Assembly: GCA_021325555.1 (NCBI GenBank)
Contig: JAJPGY010000004.1
Location: 1 to 64,000 of the forward strand
Length of the DNA: 64,000 bases
Reading direction: 5' to 3'
From: Pseudomonadota bacterium
GTDB lineage: Bacteria; Cyanobacteriota; Vampirovibrionia; Obscuribacterales; Obscuribacteraceae
In this document: positions 20,095 through 28,354 of the stretch, one piece after another
Layout of the letters: each line of letters starts with the position of its first letter
Numbering within the stretch: the stretch's first letter is position 1
Program-made: the position numbers and the translations under genes
The notes under the pieces: generated by a model
Databases searched by the model: none
Seen by the model: only the letters and a program-made list of their open reading frames with translations
Told to the model about the DNA's origin: nothing

Positions 20095-21258
20095 TCAAAC
20101 TATGCGGCGACGCCCGCGCGCGCTGAATCTTCGCGGCGGCAGCTTCTTGCGTGCGGCAGAATCCGGATCGAGCTGGCGGCCGATCACCCTCTCGATGTCC
20201 CGCACCAGATGCCGCTGCTCCACGCTGACGAACGACATGGCGACACCGGCCCGTCCTGCGCGGCCGGTCCTGCCGATGCGGTGCACGTAGTCTTCCGGGG
20301 AGTCCGGCAGATCGTAGTTGATCACGTGGCTGATCGTCGGAATGTCGAGCCCTCTGGCGGCCACGTCGGTGGCGACCAGGACGGAAAATTTGCCTTCCCG
20401 GTAGGCCTTGAGAACCCTTTCCCGCTGAACCTGCGTGATGTCGCCGTGAATCTCCTCGGCCAGAACATTGGAATCGCGCAGTTTTCGTTTGACCCAGGAA
20501 GCCTTGCGCTTGGTCCGGGTAAACACGAGCACCGAGCTTGTGTCGAGCTCCTTGATCAACTTGGCGAGCAGCATGTCTTTGCCGAACTCATCGACATGAA
20601 TGATCTGCTGATTGATCGCCGCCGGCTCGATCTGTCTTGTGTTCGCCCGCACCGTGTCCGGCTCGATAAGGTAGCGCCGGGCGATCGCCTCGACCCGCAC
20701 ATCGATGGTGGCCGAGAACATCATGGTCTGGCGCTCTCTGGGGAGCTTTTCCACGATCCTGTGCACCTGAGGCATAAAGCCCATGTCCAGCAGGCGATCG
20801 GCTTCATCGAGAACGAGCATCTCGACCGCCCGCAGATCCACGGTGCCCTGCTCCATGAAGTCAAGCAGCCTGCCGGGTGTGGCGACGATAATATCCGCTC
20901 CCGATTTCAGGGCACGCCCCTGCTGCTGGTAGCCTGTCCCGCCGTAGACGGTGACTGTCCGCAAGCGGCGGCAGCTGCCGAACCGCTCGAACTGCTCCGC
21001 CACCTGCAGGGCCAGCTCACGGGTGGGAACCAGCACCAGCGCCCTGGTTTTTTCATCCGGCTCATGCAGGCATTCTATGATCGGCAGCGCAAACGCAGCC
21101 GTTTTCCCCGAGCCCGTCTCGGCCGAGGCCATGATGTCGTGTCCCGCCATGATCAGCGGGATTGTCATTGCTTGAATTTCAGTTGGTTCCGTGTATCCTA
21201 CGTTTTTCAGGGCATGGGCAACTGGCTTGGACATGCCAAGCTCGATGAATTTCGTCAA
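20095..21258 (-). CDS. rhlE: DEAD-box RNA helicase, RhlE-like
   Basis: ATP-dependent RNA helicase of the RhlE/CsdA group, probably acting in RNA decay, ribosome assembly or cold adaptation. All motifs are present in order: Q-motif region ('GYTEPTEIQ'), I 'AETGSGKT', Ia 'PTRELALQ', Ib 'TPGRLLD', II 'DEAD', III 'SAT', IV 'VLVFTRTK', V 'ATDVAARGLDI', VI 'HRIGRTGRAG'. The short basic tail ('RRFSARGRRRIV') is typical of RhlE. I choose TTG 21258 as start because AAGGA lies seven bases upstream and the protein then begins right at the helicase core; the longer frame to 21333 has no signal. It is upstream of, and co-oriented with, the broken FAD gene. Confidence 0.9.
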   Translation of the reverse strand: MTKFIELGMSKPVAHALKNVGYTEPTEIQAMTIPLIMAGHDIMASAETGSGKTAAFALPIIECLHEPDEKTRALVLVPTRELALQVAEQFERFGSCRRLRTVTVYGGTGYQQQGRALKSGADIIVATPGRLLDFMEQGTVDLRAVEMLVLDEADRLLDMGFMPQVHRIVEKLPRERQTMMFSATIDVRVEAIARRYLIEPDTVRANTRQIEPAAINQQIIHVDEFGKDMLLAKLIKELDTSSVLVFTRTKRKASWVKRKLRDSNVLAEEIHGDITQVQRERVLKAYREGKFSVLVATDVAARGLDIPTISHVINYDLPDSPEDYVHRIGRTGRAGRAGVAMSFVSVEQRHLVRDIERVIGRQLDPDSAARKKLPPRRFSARGRRRIV

Positions 21259-21529
21259 TTGAGAGTCCTTTTCTTGTGCACTGGCTTTGCAAGCCAACTT
21301 TTGAGAGGTACGTGCCCGATTCGTCACAGGCACTCTATAGCGGTTGTCCCGGTGTTAACAAGCTAAACTTACACAACCGATGGACAGGACCGGAATTTGC
21401 CGGTTGCTACCTGTTAGTAGCTTATCAGGCTTCGATAAAGTATGCCATAAATCGTCCGGGATGTCAATTGATGCGGGCGGTTCCGGATTCGCAGGGCACG
21501 GATGCCTTGCTGGTGCTACCATCTGGGAG

Positions 21530-22369
21530 ATGAGACGGGGAGTCTTACTGATAATTCTGGTCCTGCCCTGGCTCTGTGCGGTAAAGGTGTCGCTGGCGGA
21601 GACGGCCGGCTACCAATCGCCCTATGACGTTGCCTTTTCAGTCCCGCTCGAGCAACTCTATGCGATGGACAGCTACCCGCCGCGGAATGACTGGCGCCTG
21701 GAGTCGTCCACGCCATTTTCCGAGTGGTACTCGCCACGGACTCGAAAAAAATACGGTGCCTGGGGTCCGGAGCCCCGGCACTACCCGGCGCTGCCTGACT
21801 ACGATCAGCGCTCCCTGTCCTGGAAGCGCCAGCGTGTGCTGGCCGTGGCCTGCCGGCTGATCGGATTGCCTTATCAACATCATCATATTCCCGACTGGGA
21901 CCCGCCCGGGTTCTGGCCCTGGAAACCGGTGGCGTTCGGCAGGAACTCTCGAGGCGTCGATTGCAGCGACTTCACCTCCTGGGTGTACAACTACGGCCTG
22001 GGGATCAAATTGAAGACCGGCATCGGCCGCCAGGCCGAGATGACCGAGATTACGGGCCCGGGCGGGAACGGGATCATCGAGGTTGAGACCATTAGTGACG
22101 ATAACGGCTACGACGATCTAGTCAGACGGCTCGTAACCGGCGATCTCCTGTACATCAGGAACAGGAGCGGGAAGATCGGCCACGTGATCATGTGGGTCGG
22201 CTCTCACGGACGATCTCCGGATGGGGCGCCGTTAATCATTGACTGCACGGGCGCGGGGCGTCGCGACTGCAACGGCAACGACATACCGATCGGCGTGCAT
22301 CTGCGCCCGTTTCTGGCGGACAGCTGGTACTACAAGAGCTTCGCCCACGCCCATCGCATAATCAGGTAA
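21530..22369 (+). CDS. Exported NlpC/P60-like cysteine hydrolase
   Basis: Likely cell-wall peptide or amide hydrolase. ATG 21530 gives a clean signal peptide ('GVLLIILVLPWLCAVKVSLA'), whereas the longer frame from 21380 would bury it. The catalytic Cys is at residue 145 in 'GVDCSDFTSWVYN' and the His at 218 in 'KIGHVIMWVG', the order and spacing of NlpC/P60 peptidases; a polar third residue could be in 'LIIDCTG'. About 280 aa, with an N-terminal 110-residue region I do not recognise. The ribosome site (GGGAG) is almost adjacent to the start, so translation may be weak. It is divergent from the helicase; TGTTAACA (21353-21360) sits between them. Confidence 0.72.
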   Translation: MRRGVLLIILVLPWLCAVKVSLAETAGYQSPYDVAFSVPLEQLYAMDSYPPRNDWRLESSTPFSEWYSPRTRKKYGAWGPEPRHYPALPDYDQRSLSWKRQRVLAVACRLIGLPYQHHHIPDWDPPGFWPWKPVAFGRNSRGVDCSDFTSWVYNYGLGIKLKTGIGRQAEMTEITGPGGNGIIEVETISDDNGYDDLVRRLVTGDLLYIRNRSGKIGHVIMWVGSHGRSPDGAPLIIDCTGAGRRDCNGNDIPIGVHLRPFLADSWYYKSFAHAHRIIR

Positions 22370-22370
22370 T

Positions 22371-22390
22371 GCCTGCAAGCAGGCGCCTGC
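22371..22390 (+). terminator. GC-rich hairpin just after the NlpC-like gene
   Basis: GCCTGC-AA-GCAGGC starts two bases after the stop codon and overlaps a 12-bp perfect palindrome GCAGGCGCCTGC (22379-22390). There is no T-run, so termination is uncertain; it could instead stabilise the mRNA end. The following 270 bp up to the next gene hold only short frames with no ribosome site. Confidence 0.3.
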
Positions 22391-22664
22391 ATGCTGAAAT
22401 AAACCGGCTTCTCCTGAGCGGGTGTGCTCTGGATGTCTTTGATTGTATGCCTGGGCAGAAAAGAACTGCGGCTTTTGCGCCTGCGAACCTCAACGACACG
22501 AGCGCCACGCAGACGCCGATGCACCATTTGCGATTCATGAGCAGGTCCCGCGGGAAAGCTTTCCATATCATATCTAATTTCCGCTCGAGCGTGCGTTGCG
22601 CTTCCGGGCTGGCGAAAGTTTTTCCGGGCCCGTGGAGGTCAGCGATTTCGCGGGGTTGGAAAAA

Positions 22665-23606
22665 CTAGGTTTTGCTCGGTCCGCCAGGGTTAGCCGGCTG
22701 CCCCGGCGGGCTGGCGGAGGCGGCGGTGCTGGTGTCGCCGCCGGTGCTCCCGCCAGGGTTCCCCTGCACCTGCAGGATGAGCTGGTCCAGCGGGTGGAGG
22801 ATCACCTCCTCGCCGCGCGTGAGCGCCTGGGTGACTATAAAGCCTCCCGGCACGCCGGTGACGGCGCCCAGCGCTGCCCCCTTCAGGCGCGCATGGGACG
22901 GCGGCTCCTCCGAGGGGCTGAGCAGCAGGCTCGGCATGGCGAAGCCGACCAGCGCTCCGGCCACCGGGGCTGCGTAAGGCGATACGAGGAGCTCGGTGGG
23001 AACGGTGACGGCGCTGACCAGAAGCGGCTTGGTCTCCTGCTTGATCGTGGTCATCACGGTCGGGCGGATCTGGCCTTTATTGTTAGCGCATAACGGGCCC
23101 GCACACTTGCCGAAGGTGACCACCGGGGACTTGTTACACGGCACGGCATTGATGGCTATCTCGCGTCCGTCGGCGGTCACGATCTCGTCGAATTGCAGAC
23201 CTATGCAGCCGCTGGAGCGGAACCAACGGTGTTTCGATACCTTGGCCACCAGCTTGCGCCTCGCTTGCATGCTGTATGTGACGTGACCGATCACGTCATC
23301 ACCTTCCGATGCTATCCTCCGCCCGCCGATCACCAGGTCGTGGGCCAGCCTCACGCTGTACGGCTCGCCGGCTATGGCTGATTTGCTGCTGAGCGGGGTA
23401 TCCACGCGCACGGGGATCAGTGTTCCGACAGGAAGATCGACGCCATCCGTTCGCTGCGCATTGAGGCGTCCGATCGGGCTGTCTGCACAAGAGGGGCCGG
23501 GCGCGGGCGCGCCACCGGGGGCAGGGGCATACTGATTGCCGGCCAGGGCCGGGCTGCATATTAGTAAGGGAAAAACAGCAATAAAAAGCCTGCGCGCTGC
23601 AGTCAT
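22665..23606 (-). CDS. Exported protein of unknown function with a VirB10/TrbI-like strand region
   Basis: ATG 23606 is preceded by GGAGGAG. The signal peptide is clear ('RRLFIAVFPLLICSPALA'). After a Pro/Ala-rich linker comes a beta-rich segment starting 'LPVGTLIPVRVDTPLSSKS', with 'GGRRIASEGDDVIGHV' following. This pattern is seen in TrbI/VirB10-like and other secreted beta-barrel domains in which a 'G-x-x-IPVRL' strand precedes a 'GS-x-V-x-G-x-V' strand. Later come four Cys, a hydrophobic segment ('AAPVAGALVGFAMPSLLL') and a Gly/Pro-rich tail. No other secretion-system genes are near, so a type IV role is unlikely; an envelope structural role is more plausible but unproven. Confidence 0.65.
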   Translation of the reverse strand: MTAARRLFIAVFPLLICSPALAGNQYAPAPGGAPAPGPSCADSPIGRLNAQRTDGVDLPVGTLIPVRVDTPLSSKSAIAGEPYSVRLAHDLVIGGRRIASEGDDVIGHVTYSMQARRKLVAKVSKHRWFRSSGCIGLQFDEIVTADGREIAINAVPCNKSPVVTFGKCAGPLCANNKGQIRPTVMTTIKQETKPLLVSAVTVPTELLVSPYAAPVAGALVGFAMPSLLLSPSEEPPSHARLKGAALGAVTGVPGGFIVTQALTRGEEVILHPLDQLILQVQGNPGGSTGGDTSTAASASPPGQPANPGGPSKT

Positions 23607-23737
23607 CTCTCTCCTCCTTCCACTGACCGCCGATAAGAGAGATTCATAACAGATATCAGCGCGCCGCGCTTGTGCGTCACGCTCCTCTAGCCGGAGGCTG
23701 CGGCCGCGCCCGCGCGCCGGAGCGCCTGCTCGGTCAC

Positions 23738-24364
23738 CTATTCATGCCGGATCGCCAGCTTCTTGCCCTCGTTTTGAGCGCTGGCAAGTTTCGGCAAGGT
23801 CAGCGTCAGCACTCCGTCCTTGAGAGAGGCGACGGCCTTGTCGCTGTCTACTGCAGACGGAAGCGTGATCGTCTTCTCGAACTTGCCGTAGGCTCGCTCG
23901 AGCCTGCGGAAGTCCTCGGCCTTCTGATCGCTGTCTACCGTTTTTTCGCCTTTGATTGTCACCTTGTCTCCCTGCACCGTCACATCGAGGTTCTTGTCCT
24001 CGATGCCAGGCACCTCGGCGAGTATCTTGATGTCACCCGACGTTTCGATCATGTCGGTCGGGACCATGAGGTCAGTTGGCATCCAGGACACTTTGCTGTT
24101 GTGAGCCAGCCGCTTCCAGAAGCTTTTCGATTCCTTCACCGGCTCGGCCGCCGTCTTCTCCTTGTGAATGGTGACGGACTGATCGCTCGCCTTGGTGGCT
24201 GTCGATGACTGGGTGGCGGTGCTTTGCTCGACCGAGCCGGCTGTGATGTCGGCCAGGCTTCCGCTGCCGGAGAGCCCCAGTGCCATAGTCATGGCGACGC
24301 CCACAGTCGCGGCCTTGCAATGGAGGGCCAATGAAGTCCCTGTTTCCGTCTGAATGTTGTTCAT
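23738..24364 (-). CDS. Hsp20/alpha-crystallin small heat-shock protein with a signal peptide
   Basis: ATP-independent holdase. The C-terminal 100 residues are a standard alpha-crystallin domain ('DIKILAEVPGIEDKNLDVTV', 'VTIKGEK', 'YGKFEKTITLP', 'LKDGVLTLTLPK'). ATG 24364 follows GGAGGAGG and gives an N-terminus with a polar start and a hydrophobic core ('AATVGVAMTMALGLSGSGSLA') before 'DITAGS', which looks like a Sec signal peptide with Ala-x-Ala-like cleavage. A Ser/Thr/Lys-rich linker of about 60 residues follows. Most Hsp20 proteins are cytosolic, so an exported version implies a periplasmic chaperone. The longer frame from 24517 would mask the signal and lacks a ribosome site. 208 aa, longer than the usual 140-160. 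Confidence 0.85.
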   Translation of the reverse strand: MNNIQTETGTSLALHCKAATVGVAMTMALGLSGSGSLADITAGSVEQSTATQSSTATKASDQSVTIHKEKTAAEPVKESKSFWKRLAHNSKVSWMPTDLMVPTDMIETSGDIKILAEVPGIEDKNLDVTVQGDKVTIKGEKTVDSDQKAEDFRRLERAYGKFEKTITLPSAVDSDKAVASLKDGVLTLTLPKLASAQNEGKKLAIRHE

Positions 24365-24805
24365 ACGAGCCTCCTCCAACACGGTCGAACGATCTGGCGT
24401 TTCCTCACTCGGGGCGAACCGCGCGTCGCCCGCTGGAGATTGCGAGATCGTCCGCCAGACTGAGTCGACGGCTGCGCGAAATTGCTGGTTCCCGATCATA
24501 TCCTTAGTTCTATGCATTGTTTACGAAAACCTCGCCTGTGCCGTCGGGTAAGCGAATCGCCGCAGGAACAAGGTCCTCGGCCATACGTCTAAGTTTTTGC
24601 AGCCTCTTTGTCGGAGATTCATGGCGCAAAGAGCTTGTTGGTGAGGGTGAATGTCTGATTCAAGAGGCAGGCAGAATTTAACGCTGCTCGGTATGCTACA
24701 AAGGACTTTGCGGGAGTACGGATGCTCCCGCGTCGTGTTGCGCGCCGACAAGCTGCGTTCAACCCCCGATCCAGAATCCCACCCGAAATCCCCAGGTGAC
24801 GCAGT
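24365..24805. promoter_or_regulatory. 441-bp divergent control region, hsp20 / polyketide operon
   Basis: No gene is supported. A 7-bp perfect hairpin GCGGGAG-N8-CTCCCGC (24710-24731) lies about 75 bp ahead of the polyketide synthase start and could be a leader structure; it lacks a T-run. No CIRCE element (TTAGCACTC-N9-GAGTGCTAA) is present for hsp20. No unambiguous -35/-10 pair was found on either strand. Confidence 0.35.
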
Positions 24806-25855
24806 ATGAGAATCATCGCAAGCGACAGTGCCTTTCCCGAAAATTACTACCCGCAGCAGGAGATAACCAACGCGCTCAGCGCATACTGGGCTCCCAGCCT
24901 GGAGAGGACGTCGCTGATCAGGCGATTTCATCGCAATGCCGGGGTGGACGGAAGATACCTGGCCATGCCGCTTACGAAGTTCGTTCAGTTGCGGGATTGG
25001 GGAGAAGCGAACAACGCCTGGATCTCCATTGCCGAAGATCTGGGAGAAAGGGTGATCACCGGCGCCCTCGCTCAGGCAGGCGTTGATGCGCGCCACGTCG
25101 GCGCGCTTTTTTTTGTGTCCATCACCGGTATTGCTAATCCATCCGTCGACGCCCGGTTGATGAATCGCATCGACTTCTCTCCTCACCTGCGGAGGGTTCC
25201 CATCTTCGGTCTCGGCTGCGTGGCGGGGGCGGCAGGGATCGCCCGGGCCGCAGACTATGTCCGTGCATACCCTGATCAGATCGCCGTGCTGCTGTCGGTC
25301 GAGCTGTGCTCGTTGACCTGGCAACGGCAGGATCTGACCACGGCCAATATCATCTCCACCGGACTGTTCGGAGACGGGGCGGCGGCCATTGTCATCGCCG
25401 GACGGGAAGTCCCGCTTGCCGGCCCGCAAGTGATCGCCTCCGAGTCCGTGTTTTATCAGGGCACGGAAGAGCTCATGGGCTGGAACATCACCCACGACGG
25501 CATGCGTGTCGTTCTCTCCCCTGAGGTACCGCAGGTGGTGCTAAGAAATTTCGGGGCCAATACGGATAGTTTTCTGGCGAAATTCGGTTTGACGCGCGAC
25601 GATATCGGCTTGTGGATCATGCACACCGGCGGCCCCCGCGTGCTGGAGGCGATGGCCGAGTCGCTCGCCGTTCCCCGGGACGCCCTCGAGAACTCCTGGC
25701 GCTGGCTGCGCAAGGTCGGCAACCTCTCGTCCGCGTCGGTGCTGGTCGTGCTCGACGACATCATGAAGAACTCGCGCCCGCCGGAAGGCACCTGGAGCGT
25801 GCTGGCGGCGATGGGCCCGGGCTTTTGCTCGGAGCTCGTTCTCATACGCTGGTGA
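24806..25855 (+). CDS. Type III polyketide synthase (chalcone/stilbene synthase family)
   Basis: Condenses an acyl-CoA starter with malonyl-CoA units to give pyrones, resorcinols or similar. Thiolase fold with the type III triad: Cys 138 in 'FGLGCVAGAAG', His 273 in 'IMHTGGP', Asn 306 in 'GNLSSASV'; the 33-residue His-Asn spacing equals that of chalcone synthase. The sequence style ('GIANPSVDARL', 'LFGDGAAA') is that of bacterial long-chain-accepting enzymes such as alkylpyrone/alkylresorcinol synthases, so a fatty starter is likely but not proven. FabH-type KAS III is ruled out by 'GNLSSAS' and the lack of its His-Asn layout. 349 aa, normal length. First gene of a co-directional operon; AGGTGA precedes the ATG. 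Confidence 0.88.
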   Translation: MRIIASDSAFPENYYPQQEITNALSAYWAPSLERTSLIRRFHRNAGVDGRYLAMPLTKFVQLRDWGEANNAWISIAEDLGERVITGALAQAGVDARHVGALFFVSITGIANPSVDARLMNRIDFSPHLRRVPIFGLGCVAGAAGIARAADYVRAYPDQIAVLLSVELCSLTWQRQDLTTANIISTGLFGDGAAAIVIAGREVPLAGPQVIASESVFYQGTEELMGWNITHDGMRVVLSPEVPQVVLRNFGANTDSFLAKFGLTRDDIGLWIMHTGGPRVLEAMAESLAVPRDALENSWRWLRKVGNLSSASVLVVLDDIMKNSRPPEGTWSVLAAMGPGFCSELVLIRW

Positions 25856-25861
25856 CCTCCG

Positions 25862-27013
25862 ATGGCGGCATGTAAGCTGAGCACGGACGTCCTCGTCATC
25901 GGCGGCGGCCCGGCTGGACTGGCAGCAGGACTGGCTCTCCGGGCGCGCGGATTCGAGTGCATTGTTGTCGACTCCAGGCAACCCCCGATCGACAAAGCGT
26001 GCGGGGAAGGCCTGATGCCCGATGCCCTGCACAGCCTTGCCGTGCTCGGTGTCACGCTGAGCGCCGAGCATGGCAGGGAGTTTTCCGGGATACGGTTCAC
26101 CGACGGCGAGCACGCGGTCGAGGCCTCTTTCCCGGACGGCAGAGGAATAGGCGTCCGCAGGACGGCACTGCACGCCCTGATGGCCGAGCAGGCCGGGAAA
26201 GCAGGGGTCTGCCTGGTCTGGAACGCCAGAGCCATTCCTGTCGACCAGCACCTGGTGGCCGTCAACGACACCCTGGTCGGCTGCCGCTGGCTGATTGGCG
26301 CGGACGGGCAGGGCTCCTCGCTCAGGCGCTGGGCAGCGCTCGATGCGGTGAGCAAGTTCGAGAGCCGCTACGGGTTTCGCCGCCACTACCGCCTGCCCTG
26401 CTGGACCGACCACGTGGAGGTCCACTGGGGCGTGAGCGGGCAGGCGTATGTCACCCCGGTCGGCGCCGATGAGATCTGCGTCGCCCTGATCACGCGCGAT
26501 TCCAGGCTGAGGATAGACGATGTTCTGTCCGAGTTTCCCCTTTTGGAAAAGCGGCTGCGCGGCGCTGCCATGACCACCCAGGAGCGCGGCTCGGTCACCA
26601 CAACGCGGAAGCTCGTGCGGGTGACGAGCGGGTCGCTTGCCCTCATCGGCGACGCCTCCGGCTCCGTGGACGCCGTCACGGGAGAGGGCATGGCCATGTC
26701 CTTCAGACAGGCCGTGGCCCTTGCCGGGGCGATCGAGAGCGGCGATCTGGGCGCTTACGAAAAAGCACACGAGCGGATCGGCAGATTGCCCGGCATGATG
26801 GCCGGCCTGCTCATGCTCATGGACCGGTTTCCGGCTGCGCGCAGGCAAGCGCTGCGAACGCTCGCCGCGGCGCCGGAATCCTTCTGCCGGCTCCTGTCCG
26901 CCCACATGGGTCACGAGCCGTTGTGGCAGGTTGCCCTGGGCGAGGGGATGTGTCTTAGCAGGCATCTTTTGCTCGGGCTGCAGACCCCGGGCACCGTCGA
27001 GTCCAGCGCGTGA
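25862..27013 (+). CDS. FAD-dependent oxidoreductase, geranylgeranyl-reductase-like
   Basis: Flavoprotein that probably oxidises or reduces the polyketide product. The N-terminal FAD motif is 'VIGGGPAGLAAGLALRARG'; then 'DKACGEGLMP' with the Cys typical of the geranylgeranyl reductase/tryptophan-halogenase-like family; 'LIGADGQGSSLRR'; and the second FAD-contact motif 'LIGDASGSVDAVTGEGMAMS'. About 383 aa, complete, no signal peptide. It starts six bases after the polyketide synthase stop and overlaps the next gene by four bases, so it is translated with them. It differs in family from the broken FAD gene at 18.9-20.0 kb. Substrate is inferred from context only. Confidence 0.85.
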   Translation: MAACKLSTDVLVIGGGPAGLAAGLALRARGFECIVVDSRQPPIDKACGEGLMPDALHSLAVLGVTLSAEHGREFSGIRFTDGEHAVEASFPDGRGIGVRRTALHALMAEQAGKAGVCLVWNARAIPVDQHLVAVNDTLVGCRWLIGADGQGSSLRRWAALDAVSKFESRYGFRRHYRLPCWTDHVEVHWGVSGQAYVTPVGADEICVALITRDSRLRIDDVLSEFPLLEKRLRGAAMTTQERGSVTTTRKLVRVTSGSLALIGDASGSVDAVTGEGMAMSFRQAVALAGAIESGDLGAYEKAHERIGRLPGMMAGLLMLMDRFPAARRQALRTLAAAPESFCRLLSAHMGHEPLWQVALGEGMCLSRHLLLGLQTPGTVESSA

Positions 27014-27687
27014 GGTGTCGGTTGCCTTTTTCTCCGAGATCGACGAGGGTGTTGTGGATGGCGGCTGCTGCCGCCGCCGTCTGCTCCCCTTGCCTGCCTG
27101 TCCGCGCTGCGGATGACGTGTGGACGATTGATCCGCTCCATTCGGCGGCAAGGTTCACGGTGAGGCATCTGATGATCACGGATGTGACCGGCGAGTTCAA
27201 GGGGCTGTCCGGCACCGTGGTTTACGATGGCAGGTCGCTGGAGCGGGCGAGCGTCGATGCAGGCATTGACGCCAGCACAATCAACACGCGGATTAAGAGG
27301 CGTGATGATCATCTCAAGAGCGAAAGTGTTTTTGACGTCCGGCAATTTCCCACGATCTCCTTCAAGTCTTCCAGGGTCATTCCCGGACCGAACGGAAGCT
27401 TCAGGATAGTGGGGATGCTCACCATGCACGGCGTCGCTAAAGAGGTGACGCTCGACGCCCAGCCGCTGGCCCCGTTCAAAGTTGATTCTTCCCGGCATCT
27501 TCACACGCTTACCTCGGCCTCGGCCGAGCTAAACAGGAAGGACTTCGGGATCTCGGTCGACGGGGCGATTGATCGCGGCGGTGCGCTCGTCGGCGACACG
27601 GTGAAGGTGGATCTGACCATCTCGCTCGTCCGCCCGCAGGCGAGCGGCGCGCGGAGCACGGAAAGCCCGCCTGTCATGACGGAATGA
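27010..27687 (+). CDS. YceI-family exported lipid-binding protein
   Basis: YceI proteins are periplasmic lipocalin-like barrels that bind polyisoprenoid or other long lipids and quinones. GTG 27010 overlaps the upstream stop (GTGA). The signal peptide is 'VLWMAAAAAAVCSPCLPVRA', cleaved before 'ADDVWTID'. Family features follow: 'DPLHSAARFTVRHLMITDVTGEF', 'NTRIKRRDDHLKSESVFDV', 'FPTISFKSS', 'GMLTMHGVAKEVTLD'. Length is normal with a short Thr/Ser-rich tail. Its place between the polyketide enzymes and the exporter suggests that it carries the product, or its lipid precursor, through the periplasm; this is inference. Confidence 0.9.
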   Translation: MRCRLPFSPRSTRVLWMAAAAAAVCSPCLPVRAADDVWTIDPLHSAARFTVRHLMITDVTGEFKGLSGTVVYDGRSLERASVDAGIDASTINTRIKRRDDHLKSESVFDVRQFPTISFKSSRVIPGPNGSFRIVGMLTMHGVAKEVTLDAQPLAPFKVDSSRHLHTLTSASAELNRKDFGISVDGAIDRGGALVGDTVKVDLTISLVRPQASGARSTESPPVMTE

Positions 27688-27715
27688 CGGTTCTCGCTGG
27701 AGGGTGTACGGGAAA

Positions 27716-28354
27716 ATGGCCAGACCGGTAATTGCTGATTTTGCAGGTCTTGTTGCCGGCGCGATCGTCATGGTCGCCCTGGCGGCCCTGTTGAGCGCCG
27801 GCGGCACCCACGCGCGAGGGCCGGATGCACCCGGGCTGTCCGCCAGCGGGCGAATCGAAAGAGACGACACCAGGCTCGGGGTGACCGCGCCGGGCACGGT
27901 CCAATCAATAGCCGTTCAGGCGGGCGATGCGGTGCGGGAGGGACAGGTGCTCCTGCGCCTCGACGACGGCAAGCTGGCGAGCCCGAAGGATGGGGTGTGC
28001 TCGGCCGTCAATGTCCGTCCCGGCGAGGTGGCGTTGCCGGGACAGATCCTGATCAAGGTCGCCGACGACAGATCCACTTATCTGCGAGCGTTCGTTCCCG
28101 AAGGAAGCATCGGCAGGGTGAAGACCGGGCAGCGCGCCGACGTCTTTCTCGATTCCGACCCGGATAAGCCGCTGCGCGCCAGGGTGGTCGAGATCGATGC
28201 CACTGCGTCATTTACGCCGGAGAATGTTTATTTCAAGGAAGATCGGGTCCGCCAGGTCTTTGGCGTCAAGCTGGCCATCGAAAGCCCGGATGGCTCGGCT
28301 AAGCCGGGCATGCCGGCTGACGCGATCATTCACGTCGGCCGGGAGCAGCGCTGA
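27716..28354 (+). CDS. Short HlyD/MacA-type membrane fusion protein without the coiled-coil hairpin
   Basis: Periplasmic adaptor subunit of an ABC exporter. One N-terminal membrane segment ('FAGLVAGAIVMVALAALLSAG') anchors it. The two lipoyl half-motifs ('PGTVQSIAVQAGDAVREGQVL' and 'VNVRPGEVALPGQILIKV') are separated by under 20 residues, where typical adaptors insert a 60-200-residue helical hairpin that reaches a TolC channel. A beta-barrel domain follows ('VPEGSIGRVKTGQRADVFLD'). About 212 aa against the usual 330-400. ATG 27716 is preferred (GGAGGG is 11 bases upstream; the GTG at 27704 abuts it). The stop shares its last base with the next start. Confidence 0.82.
   Translation: MARPVIADFAGLVAGAIVMVALAALLSAGGTHARGPDAPGLSASGRIERDDTRLGVTAPGTVQSIAVQAGDAVREGQVLLRLDDGKLASPKDGVCSAVNVRPGEVALPGQILIKVADDRSTYLRAFVPEGSIGRVKTGQRADVFLDSDPDKPLRARVVEIDATASFTPENVYFKEDRVRQVFGVKLAIESPDGSAKPGMPADAIIHVGREQR

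Noticed and set aside
22362..22571. Short minus frame with a hydrophobic N-terminus ('WCIGVCVALVSLRFAGAKAA')
   Set aside because: No ribosome site and no conserved content; the signal-like part could be chance.
25541..27151. 536-codon minus frame over the PKS/FAD genes
   Set aside because: Antisense shadow; the plus strand holds complete enzyme motifs.
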